From Puffinus mauretanicus (taxonomy: Eukaryota; Chordata; Aves; Procellariiformes; Procellariidae), in contig JAJKFH010003339.1 of assembly GCA_023333565.1 (NCBI GenBank), positions 80,552 through 144,551 on the forward strand: 64,000 nt of DNA. The letters are read 5' to 3'. The translations under genes were made by a program, and so were the position numbers. The notes under the pieces are model-generated. The model was not told where the DNA came from, did not search any database, and worked only from the letters and a program-made list of their open reading frames with translations. How positions within the stretch are numbered: the first letter of the stretch is position 1; every line of letters starts with the position of its first letter. Shown one piece after another: positions 19,574 to 33,567 of the stretch.

Positions 19574-22500
19574 ATGGCTATAATCCACAGCAAACTGTAG
19601 TTAAGTTAAACACAAACCCAATCATTCAGAAAGCAATGAGGAGTGCCATGACAGCTGTTTTTCCCTGGTGTTGGCATCCTTGGGGATGCAAGACAATAAA
19701 TGTGCCTGAACCTTTCTGGGAGAAGTTATTTCACAAAGAAACAGGCCCTTTCATGATGCTCCTTCTTCCAAGAATGATCCAACTTCTTCCACAGAGGTAC
19801 TATACTAAATCAGTTAGACTGAATATGTGCTAAAACAGTATTTGGGAAACTGTCTTGGAGGCAGAGGGTGAGGATCTCTGTTGCTTTCTTTCATTCCTAC
19901 ATATATCACTTTACTGGCTGCTGGAACTGGCTGTCCCCTGGCTTTCTCTGACAAAGCAATGACAAATTTCTGCAGGTGTCCTGGGGCACAAAGCATTGCT
20001 GTTTGATGAATAGTGGACAAAATTAATACCGCCGCAGACTTGGAAGCAGTTTGGACCACACAGGTTGCATCATCACTAACAGACAGCGCTCCTGGGTGGG
20101 CACCTTTGTGCTATCTCTGATTCAGTGTTATTTGTTCAAAGGAGAGAGAAGAGGGGTGGGGGGGAATCAACTCATCAACTCTCACACTGATTGCCCAAAA
20201 TTTTCACAGTCCTGACTAATGGAGACCTTCTCCCCTCTCCTCCCTTCAGATCCTGAGAAAACAAGGCAATAACTCGCATGGCTCAATGCCTCTTCAAGTC
20301 AGGCTGCTTTGCTCTCCTCTCTCCTCTCATTGCAACAGCAAATGGAGGACAAGATAAGGCTAAGCATTGCACTCAGTGGCATTGAGATTTGTGGAGGCTG
20401 AGGCACAAATAGTCACTAGCTCTTGGCTGCATATAAAGCTACAGGTTGCATCTTTATCAGCTGGAAGTGCAGAAAGTTAGAAACTCACGGAGGGAAAAAA
20501 AACCCAAACAGAAATCACCTGTGGCCCTCCAGATGGGATTAAGAAATACGAGGAAGAAATAAGTTTCTCCCTACAAAAAAAAAGAAAAAAATCCAAACAA
20601 GAGGGGCCATAACTGCTAGGCTCCGTGGCTTGTGCAGCGGAGTGAGCAGGGGTCACACGAGAGAGAGCTACACGGGCGTAAAGAGTAAAGCGCTGTGGAA
20701 GTGACAACAGGTTTGTGGAGGTCGGATGTCTCGGCAGGGGCGTGTGTCTATTCTTTAGGGGATGCTGGTCTGCCAAAATATGATGCACACTCAAATCGCA
20801 GCCACAGACTATGCTGCCACAAGGGAAAAGACAGCACAGCATATTTTTTGGGGAGGAGAATGAAATCAGAAGAGCCAGAAAAGCAGAAGTCATGAGGTAG
20901 GAGCTGACTGAAGGTCATTTACCAGTTCCTTCAGTTCAGTTCTCCCTTGCACACCCTGCAAGGGAGACAAAACTGACTCTCAGCCGGCCGATACTGCTTC
21001 CAGGAGGGGAAACGTAAAGGTTTACAGCTTTCATTTCATGCTTTGTTTCTGGACCACAGTTTTCTTTGCCAGCACGTTTTGTGTGTCTGTGTGTGTGCTC
21101 GCAAGCTTGAAGCAATGTCTGCCAACGCGAGCAGGCTCAGGCCACATGCAGCATCTGTGGGCTCTTAGAAATAACAGCCGTTGCTTTTTGGGACAGGGAA
21201 TTAGCTCATAAATATTTACAAGACTGTCAGTTACTGGGACGCAGAGCTGTTAGCAAGACAGTTCTGATCAAAATATCGGAGACGGGGCTTCAGCATGCCT
21301 GAATAATCTAGTCTGGTAATTGCCCAGCAAAATCATTTATGAGCACAAGGAAAGCAGCTTCCCTCCCTCTGCTTCACAAACAAAGCAACAGCGTACATTG
21401 GAAGAGGGCTGCAAAATCCAGCACTGCTCAAAACGTGACCCTTGAGACTGCATTTTTCAATCCATATTTAAGCACGCCTCTTTTTTAGAGGGGCTAAATA
21501 ACTTCTCCCCACACCCTCATGGTTGTAGGAAATCAAGCCCGAATACGTCAGCCTAATCATCACCCAGAGTCCCAGGTCACACAGTCCCAGCTCCACTTAG
21601 GCCAGTGCCAACGGGAGAGACTGAAAGGTCACCTTGGTGTCCTGACTCGCTGCCCTGCTTCCTAATGAGGAGACGTGGCCATGCCGAGCATCTCCTGTGG
21701 GGACAAATGCTGCTCTCGCCCTCCTCTTGGTAGGGCAGTCCAGAGACTTAACGGCAAGTCGCTTATGTCTCTGGGCGAGGGCTTGCTCCTAATTGCCCTT
21801 GGAGCTCTCTGCGGCTGGGTCACATCTGCAGGCACTAAATCAAGCCTCTGAAGGCTACGCTGGCCTTCACAGAACCAGGAATTCACTGCTGCAAGCTGGA
21901 TGCCGTCCTTGTCTGAAGGAGCCAACTTGCACACTTGGAAGACGGGCCCTTGGAAAAAGTAATGCCTGCCTCAAAATTTAAATGGATTTTTTTTCTTAAG
22001 AGGTCATGGATTTTTTAGTAGAAGTCTAGTATTAAAAATTAGGAAGGTTGTTTTCTTTTTTTTTTTTTAATGACCATGTGGTAAAAGATCTCAAGGCGTG
22101 GCACAGTGTTTTGAACAAGAGTACTCCACATCAGTAATCCAAGGGATAGAAAGGAAAAGAAAAGATGAGCTACAGTGATTAGGTGACAGGCTCCAGCATA
22201 TGAGGAAATGAGCATATGGATCATCTCATTTTCCCTGATCCAGTCCACATGAGACACCAGCAGAACCCAAAGGTCTGGGAGTGTGGGTTGGACCAGCCTG
22301 CAGGAAGCTCAGCGACAGGGATTGAGAGGGACTTGGAGCTCCTGGTTTGGTCAGAAGTCCACAGCTTTGTCAGACGTGGAAAAGCCTGAGGCCTGTGGAT
22401 GATGCATGGGGCTAAGGTTCATTGCTCCATTTCCAGTTGTTTCTCTTCTCCTGCTTATTCCTTAACGTGCCTTTTGGCCCAACATGTGGCATTGGCTTAG

Positions 22501-25193
22501 GCCTTGTTCTGACCAACCTATTTTGGAGCACCTTCCCTTACGCAATGCTCCATGTATAACCCCGGAGCACACAAGGCTCTGTCCACATACATTTAATTGT
22601 GGGATCAGGTCCTGGAGGCAAGATCTCTTGAAGAGAGGCTGCCTCTTACTCTGTGTTTCTCCAGCACTCAGCTTCATGGAGCTGTGATCTCAGCCAAGGC
22701 TGGGCATGGGAGTCGTGCAACAATGGCATGAGAACAGCAGCCTCTTGGTGTATATTATCCACTAGGCACTCACTTCGTAGCGTAACTACGTGCCTTAAGC
22801 CATGGCTCATGTTCAAAAAGTGTTTCTTCTGCACATTTTTGGGTCTATGTAGAAAGATCCTCAAGTCCTGCTCTTTTTGCTGGTTGTTTTGGCTCTCAGC
22901 TGTCAGCTACATTAAAAAGTGGGAATAGAAGCAGCTTTCTTAAGTTTCCTTGTGGGTTTTGCAAGGACATAAACCCAAGGTGTTGAAGGCATTTTAAGGT
23001 GTGCTGGGAACACAGGGACCCTGCCAGTGGAGGGTGAAAATCCCGAGTCCTACTTTATTTATACTGCCATATCCACTGTGGGGAATTTGCGAGGCTTTAC
23101 CACGCTTCCCCTCCCCAGCCTCTTGTGAGTGAAGAGCGACGCACACACCCTTTGCACATTGATCACATGAGAGACTCCGATGTCCAGCGAGACGAGATGA
23201 CAGAGATGCCCCGTGTCTCCAGGGTGTCCGATGCAACAAGAACGGAGGCAGCTGGTACATGAGATTTTTGCCAAAGATGCCAATAATAATCCTGCCCATG
23301 CTGTCTGCCCCTGCAGCAACTCACAAAAAGCCTGGCAGCGGCAGCTCTGCTGTCCTACCAGATGCTGCAGAGGCGAGCATCTGCAGGGCCGAGTCCGTAC
23401 ACAGCTGGAGTGATGGCATGCGGTTCCCTGTCTCCCATGGCATTAATCCCTCCAGCCTGGACCTGAGTCCTGAGGGCATGTCTGCCCCTCGCTTCGCCAC
23501 TGAAATCTTCCTTTCAAAAGCTGTGTGCACACTCTGCTTGCTCTGATCTGGTGGTAAGTTATAGAGACTGCTAATGACTTTGTTCTGGGGGAGGTCAGGA
23601 GTCTCCAGGAGGAAAATGAATGATGAGACAGACTGTAGCACGTACTTTTCACAACTCTCGGTTTGCCTCCTACTATAAAATATGAATGGTGAGGGACTAA
23701 TGAACTACAAATTTGATAATTGATTTTGGAGGTGAATTTAAAAGTGGAAAAAATAATGGAAAATAATGAAGTTATGACAAAAAAGCTGAAAACGTTCTAC
23801 AAAAATCAATGCCACAGTATGCAAGGACTCACTAGAGTGTTACTCTTTCTTTGCTGGGGGACAGGGGAAAAAACACCACCATTTTTGCTGGGGACTCAGT
23901 CTTTTGAAGTGTAGAACAGTAGGTCTCTTTCCAGTGTCTTCTGCATTTGCAGTGCTCTTGCAGAGGCAGAGAAAGATAAAACTAGATGTATGAAGGATTC
24001 ACCATGAAGAGCCATGGTGAATGCAACAGGTATTTTGCAAAAATAAGAAATATCTCTAAGCAAGATATGCACTTTCTTGAAGAGATGCAGCCTCATTTCA
24101 CTACTGTGTCAGGCCCTACAACAAAATAAACAGGGCAAACCTGGATTTATCAAAGGGCTCTGGGACTAGAGGCTTTTGAAATGCACGCTCATGTTTGTCT
24201 CAATCACATGTAAATTAAGTAAAGAAAAAGCTGTGTAACTCAATGACTTAACCTGACCTTTATATTAAATTTCAAAATACCACTTTTTCCTTATCACTGG
24301 CCTCAATTCTACTGCCCTTCTCTACGCAGCAAAACACAGAAATGCATGCCCATTTTCAACCCTGCTCTTAGATGCTTTGCTGGAGCATTACAGAGCCTTA
24401 ACTCCCTGGCTGAAGCTGACCGCTGCAGGGACTGCTGCGACACCCCGGCACCGGGGAAGCCGGCAGGGCTTTCCCCGCTGGCTTTTGCAGAGCTAGGAAT
24501 TTGCTCCAGCGCCCCATGGGAATCGCTCAGCGTGCGAGGGATCAAGCTTTTCTCTTTAATAGAAAACGGGAGCTGAAACGTGGCGCTCTGCCCATTTGGT
24601 TCCCAAGCACTCCCAGAAGTGCAGATCTCCTCCGCTTTCCCCGCAGCGAAGCGGTAGGACCGTGAACCTGCTGGCCATATTATGTCCCTGGACTTTGCAA
24701 ATGGTTCCCTGCCCGTGCTCTGGAGGAGGAATGCCTGCTGTAGGGTCAACTTAAAACTTTCACAGGACACAGCAAGTGTCAGGAACTGCAATATATATTC
24801 TATTTAAGGCTATATTTGTACCAGGTTAGTTTTATTAAAGGACTTAAGAAAGACAGGGTAGAGGTAAGAGTCCTTAGAGAACAACCTGGTGTCACTCAAG
24901 CCTTACTCCTTCTTTCTGCGTCGGTAACTTGCACTGACTTTCCAAAACAGAATAAAAACCAGAAAATAACTGGTCTTCAGCCAGTGCTTTTCCTCTAATT
25001 AAATCGTATCTACAGGATATAGGCACTGTAGGATTTGTTTAAGAAATATCATCTCCTAAGGTCTGTCCTGTGTTTCTGAAACATGTTCCCATTACAGGTC
25101 ATCATCTGTGTGTATGTAACTTATACAATGTCCCGTGTGAGCAAAAACTCCATAAGATACATGCCCCCAGCCTACCCTTTCACTCACATGTAC

Positions 25194-25286
25194 CTGGTCA
25201 AGTTCTTTCCAACTCCTTTTTTTCATTGAAGGTGCCATAGAAATTTCCAGCTCAGCTCCTGCTACAGGTGGGAGAGAAACTCTCAC
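25194..25286 (-). CDS. Candidate internal exon (31 codons) of unrecognised gene
   Basis: On the - strand an acceptor with a good pyrimidine tract (TCTTTGGTTTTCAG, AG at 25288-25287) opens 31 codons that end at CTTGACCAG followed by the donor GTACAT. The exon is phase 0 at both ends, so it joins the 14.1 kb exon in frame. The peptide begins VRVSLPPVAGAELE and ends KKRSWKELDQ. A second strong acceptor (CTCTCCCACCTGTAG, AG at 25263-25262) lies inside it and would give a 68-base version with a different upstream phase, so the 5' end is ambiguous. No family is recognised. The exon is short, and the evidence is splice signals plus phase only. Confidence 0.33.
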
Positions 25287-28200
25287 CTGAAAACCAAAGA
25301 CGAGCATTATTCAGTGCAAAAAAGAAGTGCCTCTCCCAGCCCAACGCATAAAGCATTGGAGCTCCTGCAGGCAGCACCCCGAGAAGCACAAGGCCTTGCA
25401 ATCCTTGCTCGGCAGGTCCCACAAGTGGTGGCCGTGATGTAAGAGGAGGGTCACAGCCTTTGAGACATGACATGCCTCCAACAACGGGGACAATGTCTTT
25501 TGTGCAGAGGAAGTACATCTCCCGGAGGGGAACACGTATTGTGTTTCACGCCACAGAAGATGGAAGCTGTTACAAAGCTTTGGCTGCTGAGTTGCTCATG
25601 TTTGCAGCCCTGGACGCCCTCTGTTCCTCAGCTCCTTAGCCGCTGGCCAAGGGAGGCTTGAGAATAAACAATTAAAAAATATTGTTGGGGGGAAATTTTC
25701 CAGGAGTTCTGTAAAACATTGTGGTCAGCTGAAAACAAAACAAGGCCCGATCCCTGGCAGGAGATGTTCAGGATGTTGGAGGATTGAGCCTGGGCTGAGC
25801 CAAAGTAAATCCCAAGGAGCAACAATAAGTCAGCAACCTCCATGCTAAACAAGAGTTTCCTTCAGTTTATCGACTTCTGTAGTGTTACTGCTTTGGTGTC
25901 CAGGTCCTGAAGAAAGCATTTTCTCAGAGACCAAAGGTCAAAAAAGATTCTTCAAAAGTAATAGACACCTCTTCACCTCTCACAGTGTTCACAACCACAC
26001 ACTACTGCAAGCTATGGGCATGCCTCCAAAAAGAGAAGAGGAAAGCTTCGGCAATGCTGTTAACCGCAAACTATAAAGCTTTGCTGCTATTACCTTAAGA
26101 AAATAGTAATAAATGCCCCATCTGCAAGCTGCAGAGTGAGGTTGCCCCAAGCCAGCGCTTTAGGAGAACCCTTTTTGCTGCTCCATAACAAACGCCAGCA
26201 ATGCAAGGGCAAAGATAGTCTGTCCATAAACAAGGTGCGAAGGTATGAGTTGGGTCAGGGACATTCTTCTGTCTGACTCTGCAGACTACCACAGAGGTGC
26301 CATTGATGCAGGACAGTGCAATGAACTCAGTTTAAAAACACAGATTGGGGTTTTGAAGGCAGCTTGCAAAGCCTGACCACCTAGGTCTCTGCAGACTACA
26401 GGGGATCTGAGTGAGCAGGGATTACTGGGTGTGGAGCACAAAGCAGGTGAAAAAGTAATCTAAAGTAGCCTCCCCATCTGGTTTCAGACACAGGGCTCCC
26501 AGTTAATTTGATTTCAGATTATAAATTCAGCAAATGCTGCTGTTTAAGTCTTAAAGTCTGCATCCCAGATATCTCTAGGATAGATCCCAGCATTTGTCCA
26601 AGTCCAGACACGAGCTCTGAACCTGTGAACCTGTAGCTGATAGGAAAATGCTGGAAAAATACTAGAATACCTGGAGGAGGGACAACCAGCAGGCAAAAGT
26701 GCCCTAAAGGTATTGTTTTTAACTATTCATGACTTTTAATGCAATGTCATGAATTGTGGATGTTTGAGTCTAGAATTACCGCTAAGCTTTGATATCAAAG
26801 CAATGCATTCCATCCTGGGCCTTCCAAAAATACCATATGTAACAAGCATGGTCTTTGTTGCTCGGAGGCTGTGCTCCCACATCAAACCTCCGACATTTAA
26901 CCACAGATGCAGTTGCACACTGCAGGGTTTTAATGCTGAGTTTCACACCACAGATTTTTAATGTCTCCATGTATTTCCTCACTTGGTTCTTGAATATCTC
27001 ATATGCATATACTGTTACACAATGATTCATTACACACAAAGAGTCATGTCAGAGCAGCCATCAATAAGAAATCACAAAATTCTGGAGAAAGAGGTTGCCA
27101 AAGATCCAAAAAAAAGTTGACATAACTACGTCGGGACAGAACAGGAAAAGCACAGGAGTGCACATTTATTTTCTCATCAGAGGATTAAGTGAATCAGAAA
27201 TAATATTAAGTTCACATCAAACTTTAATATGTTAAATGATTTTAAGAGATGTAACAAGGTCACACGCTCAAAGTGAACTTAAATTGCTGGGTTTATATTG
27301 GACAGTTGTGTTAAAATGAAACAAAATGTAAAAAGCAGCAAGTATGAAATAAATTGTTAGGGGTACTGCAGAAAACCTTGAAGAGTTGAAACTTTGTTCT
27401 TCTTTCCAGAAATGTGCAGAAATGGCTGTGCTTGATCCCTGGTGTGTGTGTGATTTCTGGCTTCATGCAAGCTAGGAATATCACAGAAAGCTAATCTCTC
27501 AGATTATTTCATTCCATCAATTTCTAGTCTTAGCCATAAGCAAGCTAGAAAATTAAGGAAAAAAAAAAAAGAAGAAACTGACTATTTTTAATCCTGAATG
27601 TAGTGCAGATCTGGAGAAGCTAAAAATATTGGTGCGGTGCCAGAACAGTCCTTATTTCAGCAAAAGGGACTGGTCCAGACCTGACTTTAAGGGCACTGGG
27701 CCCAATCCTGTTGTCTCTTAAAAAGAAACTGTCTTATCTTTGCCAAGTGCAAACAGGCAAATCCATAGCCGAGATGGGTGAAAAATAGCAGGATATATTC
27801 CTGGTGAAAATGGAAAATGGTTGAAAGTCTGTGCACACATGCAAACTAATATCTTCCTTCTTCCCTTCTCCGTCTCTTGCCTAAGGCCAAAATAACACAG
27901 TGATCCAACTAACAAATGGATCCCTGCTCTGTCTTTCAGTGGCAAAAAACACAGACATCCATTATCCAGAAGGTCTGACTTAAACGATAGGGGAGTCAGC
28001 AAAGCTAGCCAGGGACAGTTTTTAAAGACTGTGTTAGAAAATAATAAGATGAATGTATTAAGCAGCTTGGGAAACTTCACAATTGGCAGACTACACACAG
28101 GAACTTACCACATGTTTTCCAAGAAAAAAAAAAAAAATACACATATCTCCCCCATGAAAGCCAGCAGCTTTATTGCTGCCTGGCTGCGTTGCACCAAGCC

Positions 28201-31063
28201 TGTGTGAGAACGAGCCACGGCCGCAGTTCTGCAGCGTTGCTTCGCTTTGCACTGCCCTTTCTCATGCGCAATGCAAAAATGCAATGAGAGAGGGAAAGTG
28301 AAATCCAGAGATAAAAGCAAGGAGAGGCAAGATATGGAAAATTAATGGAGCAGAAAGATGCTGAAAGGCCAAATGGCAGGGCCGTGCTATTCCACTGGGC
28401 TCTGTAACATGGCAAATGGCTCAGGTTGTCTGTTATTTTATTACAAGCAGATCAGATGCGAGGGCTGGATCATCTGTCCTGGGCAGCCTGCTGCTTTATA
28501 CTCCTTGGCCTTGTCTGTACAAAGCTTTTTTTCTCCTCTTCAGGTTTCCTCCTGTTGCTTTTGCTGGTGTAGTTAAATTTCTGACAGCAAGAGAAAACAT
28601 GCTAATGCATGGCATTTAACCATGGTGCCAGCTAGATCTCCACCCAAAAGATTTAGAAAGTGGTTCATTTGCTAAATCCCAGCTCTCACAAGACATAAGT
28701 CACGTCAGGTTGCATCCTTTGCCTGCTGATTTAGATGCATTTGGACAGAGCAGCATACATGGGGAAAGAGGCGAGAGGAAAGAAGGCACTACCATTTCCA
28801 TGTTTTCCAAGCCCTGAAAAGTTTTACTGAGAAAAATCCAACAGGAGACAAAAAAGACCATCAAAACCCAACGTGGAAGCTAATGGTCTCATGTATCCCC
28901 GTGATTTCCAGGTGCTGGTGCAGCATTAGAAACCCGTGAGGACTGAAGGGTGACGTGTGCCCACTTTGGGCTGGGGGAAGTGGGCAGGGACGATGTGAAG
29001 CCAGCATGCCAGAGGCTCATTTTTCAAAGTCTGGATGCACAGGCTGCCCAGCTGTGGATCACGAGTGACACGCAGTGGAGGGGTCCGTGAGCAGAGGGGG
29101 GATGAAAGGCTGGGTGCAGCTGAACAAAAAAACGCACCATGCCTCGTGCTGAACTTGAGAAAAACCACGCTGTGCAACTGCGGGACCACTCCTCAGCAAT
29201 GCCCCTACCCAGTGCTCCTGGGCTTTCAGGCAAGGGACTGTAAACAAACAAAGGAGTAGGAAACAGAAAGGGAAAAAACCTAGTGCCTTTCTCAAGAGGA
29301 ATTTTAGCTGAGAAAAAGCAACATAACAAAACAAGAGGTCCTCTCTTCAGTCTACAGTTGAACACAAGATGAGTCGGAGGAAAAACCCTTCCCTTTCGTG
29401 CTCCCCAAAGAGCCCCAAGCACACCTCTCCTCCCAAAGAGCCCCTGTGCCAGCCTTTGCTCTTGACTCCTTCCTTGCCACAGTGGGTCTCTGAAGGTCCT
29501 CCCTGGCCAGCTGTATCCTTGGTGCTCTGCTGTGCTAATTCAAGATGGTTAGTCCTTAAAAAGTTGTAGTGTACCCAGCTCTGTGTAGAAGAAGATGGAA
29601 ACTAGTTTACCCCCAAACACCTCTTCATGAGCTTTCCACGGAGTGTTTTCTAATAATCTGAACTGATGTGAAGAAAATCTGATTTCCTAATTGTGTGCTG
29701 GGATTTTTCCTAGCTTCGTGAGCCAAGCTATTAAAACTACGTTGTTGCCTTCTTTTATGTTCTTTCCTTCTGCGAAGATGGACAGGCTGCTTTTACTTTA
29801 CTGCAGAGGAGTAACGACAAGGCAGGGTAGGTTTAATGACTTAGTCAGAGTGCAGATGCCTTTTCCAGGGGCAGGGCAGGTGGTTTTGTCATCTGGAGGA
29901 GCGTGTATCTGCTCCTGCCTCAGTGCCTGGCAGGCACAGTGCCTCACTCATCTGGCTCTGTCTTCTGCATTGCAACTGGCTGAAAACATCTAGTTTCTAT
30001 CTCCCCATGAACATGCGGCCAATTTTCTCCCTCTTTATGGAAAAAAAAAAATCCCCTTTTAGAATAACAGGGGTTGTGAGATAGATTTTGCCTTCCTTGA
30101 TCACTGTAAGTTGTACTTTCCTTGGAGAACAGCTCCTTTGAAATCGGTGAATCGTGCCATGAGCTCCAAGCAAGCAGGGGCAGCAACTGCTTGCTTCAAA
30201 ACAAGGAGTTTTGCAGATGAAGAAGGTTTAGAAATTAAATGTAGGTCATAGTTTTCATTGAGGCTTATATATAAATAACTTACAAAAGGTTAAAGGTGCT
30301 TAATAGATTGCCTTAGCGACTGGCAATCAATTTGTAAAAAGTCCAAACAGCAATGAGTTGCCTCTAGACATCAATTATTTCAGAGTTATTTGAAATCCAC
30401 CATGACATACATTAGGCATGAAACATTTAAAATCTTGCATTAACCTGTAATAAACCTTTTCCAGCAGAACTTTCATGCAAGTTATGACTGAAGCTGTTCT
30501 GCAGTGCATGGTGCCCTTCCTGTCCGGACAGATACTCAAAGTGTCCTGCAGAAAGGACCTATGCCACTAGGATGACATAGGATAAGATCACCTGCCTTTC
30601 TTGTAATCTTCTCCACAATAGTACCTCAGGTTTGGGAAACTGAAGAGTGTCTTTGATGGGGCTGTGCTGATTATAGGAATTGTGGTTGTAGCCCTGGAGC
30701 AGTTTTTCATTAAAAGTAACGGGGGTTATTACTAAACCTGCTAATGATTTCCTAAAGTTTTAATTTCAAGGCATGTGGCTGTAAGGAGCGACGAGCGACT
30801 TGGTATGGGGTCATTCTGGTTTTTTACCTTCTTTAAAGTCACTTTGGGAACAATTTTTCATCTTTGCATATGGTTGTACTGCTGTAATGTGATAAAATTT
30901 CCATACCAGTTCTTCACTCAGAAAATTTATTTCTGACTAAAGGGCCTCTGTGACTAGCCAAAAATTCCTCCCAGAACAGTTTCATGGAAAACAGTTGCCA
31001 GCTCAAAGAGTTTTGATTCATTAACCAGACTGCTGATAGGAAGTGGGCTGGGAATAGTTTGAA

Positions 31064-31095
31064 TGAATTGTATGAAGTATGAATTGTATGAAGTA
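31064..31095. repeat. Perfect 16-bp tandem duplication
   Basis: The unit TGAATTGTATGAAGTA occurs twice without a gap (31064-31079 and 31080-31095). It looks like a recent replication-slippage duplication. Confidence 0.95.
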
Positions 31096-33552
31096 ACCCC
31101 CAAACTTTCCATATTATTTGAACAGTCCCTATATGTACACAGCCACCCTTCTTCTGCCTGGGACTGCAGGAGTGTCCCCATACCTGCAACAGGGACAAGC
31201 CAGGACTCCTCGCCCAGGTCACACTTACCTGCTCATTCAGTCCCACTGAAACCAGTACAACCGGCTGCCACAGACAACCAGGTCAAACAAGTTTGATAAA
31301 TGGGAAGATATTTATATTAACATTTACACAGCTATTTCTGCTGCTGCTTCTTTGTTAATGGCATACAGCTACAGAAGAGGAAAGCTTATGAAACAGAAAA
31401 GGGAGAAATTCTGATGTGCACGAACAAAATGAACCAAGCACTGTGAAAAAAGGAAAAAAAAATGGCCAGGGAATACACATCTATCATGTATCTTCTCAAA
31501 CTCATGTTAACTGCTCCCCACAGTCCTGACTTTGTTTTTTCCAGCAAGATTATTTCAAGTTGTGGAATCCAGAGAGCATCAGAAAACATCTTGCCTGATT
31601 CATATATTCACTGATCCAATAGACAGTTTTATAACAGAATCAGTGTCCTTGGAGGAGTAACTGTATATTTGTCCAAAAGCATTTTAAAGGGCTTAGCAAC
31701 AGATTGAGGCAGAACTTCATATGCGACACTCCACACCACCAAGTATGCAGCTCATGAGTTTAGCATGCCATTTCTCTGACAGCAGACTTCTTCCCTCACT
31801 TTAACATGCAAGGATAGGCAGACCAGAGCCTCTCAGATATTTCTTTCTGTAGGGTGGGCTCATTTAGAAAAAAAAAAGGTATAATTTTGCTATGATCATT
31901 ACACATGTGCAAAGCTCCAAACTTCTATTTTTTCCTGCTGGAGCAAATCCTCAAAACAAATGCCTTGACCCTAACCCAACAGGTCTAAATTTGCTGTGAA
32001 ATACTCGGTGGTGCCCAGTGGCTCTGTGTAAAGTTAGGACTTTATGGTGCTAAGTGCTACAGAAGCATGCAGGAAGGAGGATATTTTTGCCCCACATCTA
32101 CGACAACACGCAACAGGTGGGGGAAACGAGAGCAGGGAGAGAGAGGAGAGAGCAAGATAGCAATATAAGCACGTTTTCATGTAGACAAGTGCAGCTAACT
32201 TGTGCCATCAGAAGTCAACCTTCTGCAGATGTGTTTCTTCCTAGATCATGCAAACTGCTTCTGCTCTTCTCCCAGCACTTGGACACAAAGATGTGCTGAG
32301 AATGGATGCTCCTGAGGAATTACGATTGGGACATCCAGAGCTACAGCTGAGAGCTTCTTTCACAAGACTGAGAGGAGAGCTTAAAATGGAGAGAGGAGTA
32401 TCTTAAGTAGAAGTTCTGAAAGACAGGAATATTGGGTAATGTTTCATCTTCAGGTCCTGGTCTTGCGGATGGTGTGACCCACAAATGGAAGAAATTTGCT
32501 AACAGAAAGAAACCTGGAGGAGGGTTGGTCAAAGCAGGTAATGCAATAGGGAGCAGAACTGACTGGTGCAGCACCACTGAGTCAGGAAGCTCTTGGGAGA
32601 CGAGGAGAATGGTCAAAGAGAGATGAGGAGAAGGTGAGGTGGAGAGGGAAGGGCCCTGTTATGTGGCAAAAGAGCTGAAGCAATCAGCATCTCTAGCTGG
32701 TGGAAGGTGAGGAATTCTCCTCTGTTTTTAAGGAGGACATTCTGCATCTGCAATGGTCAAGCTACCTTTTAGCTGCCTTGAGTTTTTTCCAGGCAGTTTG
32801 ATTTTTCCAGATCACCTCTAGACTTTTATGAAGGAAAAGGTCACCTAATAACACCCCTTCTTGCAAGAATCCATCCCACAAGAATTTCTAATAATCCCTT
32901 GGCCATCGCATTGCTGAAATATGCATTTTCCAGCTGTGGGAAGAGACTTGTTGAGGCGAGCAGCCCCAAATCCTGGGATAGCTTTTTACAGCACAGCTCA
33001 CATGCCTATGGTGCTTTGCACAGTTTCCTCAGAAGCACATGTTTTGATTCACTTCAAGATAATTTAGAAGATAGACTAGTTGATTAATCTGCCTGTTCTA
33101 GACACAGAGCTAAGACATGCAATATTAATGGATTTCCAGATTCCCATTTCACCACAGAGGGGAGGACAGCTGTGGATGAAGAGATCCTCCTGCACCAGCA
33201 CACAAGGTTTGGTCTGTTCCTCCCAAGGTCTTCCCAAGGCAGTCATTACCATCCCAGGGGGCTGGCATCCAGGCACATGGTCTGTAAAGTGCTTTGGGCC
33301 CCTCTGGAGTGCAAGGATTTCTCAATGGAGGATGGTAACATTTTCTCCGTGCTGCACTGACGTTTCTTTTTTCCTCTCAGGTGCCTCAGGACAGATGCCT
33401 GCCTGCCTTTCCCCCTCTTTGGTCTGCTGGTAGCTCAGGTTTCAGTTGGGATTACAAGCATTTCCTGACCACTGGTGTTTGGGTTGTGTCAGCGTAGGAG
33501 TTAAAAGCTGTTTCCATCCCATAGTAGCCGATGAATAATACTTTTAAAAAAG

Positions 33553-33567
33553 AAAAAAAAAAAAAAA
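33553..33567. repeat. A15 homopolymer
   Basis: Fifteen uninterrupted A bases follow TTTTAAAAAAG. It could be the tail of an old retroposed sequence, but no body was recognised. Confidence 0.85.

Larger units (their letters stand above)
14162..25193. other. Interval, 11 kb, no gene recognised
   Basis: Contents seen: a 20-base palindrome at 14253-14272; a CpG-rich patch at about 17325-17560; stretches with the look of conserved non-coding elements (about 17940-18260 and 21180-21345); and a possible degraded repeat near 19513-19573. If the candidate - strand gene is real, this is its intron. Open frames here carry no recognisable domain. Confidence 0.5.

Noticed and set aside
19816..19962. - strand frame after a TTTGTCAG acceptor
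   Set aside because: No convincing donor and the wrong phase for joining the 25.2 and 14.1 kb candidate exons.
30060..30190. Protein-like frames on the - strand near 30.1 kb
   Set aside because: All three reading frames look plausible here, with conflicting splice sites. I used this as a control showing that appearance alone is not evidence.
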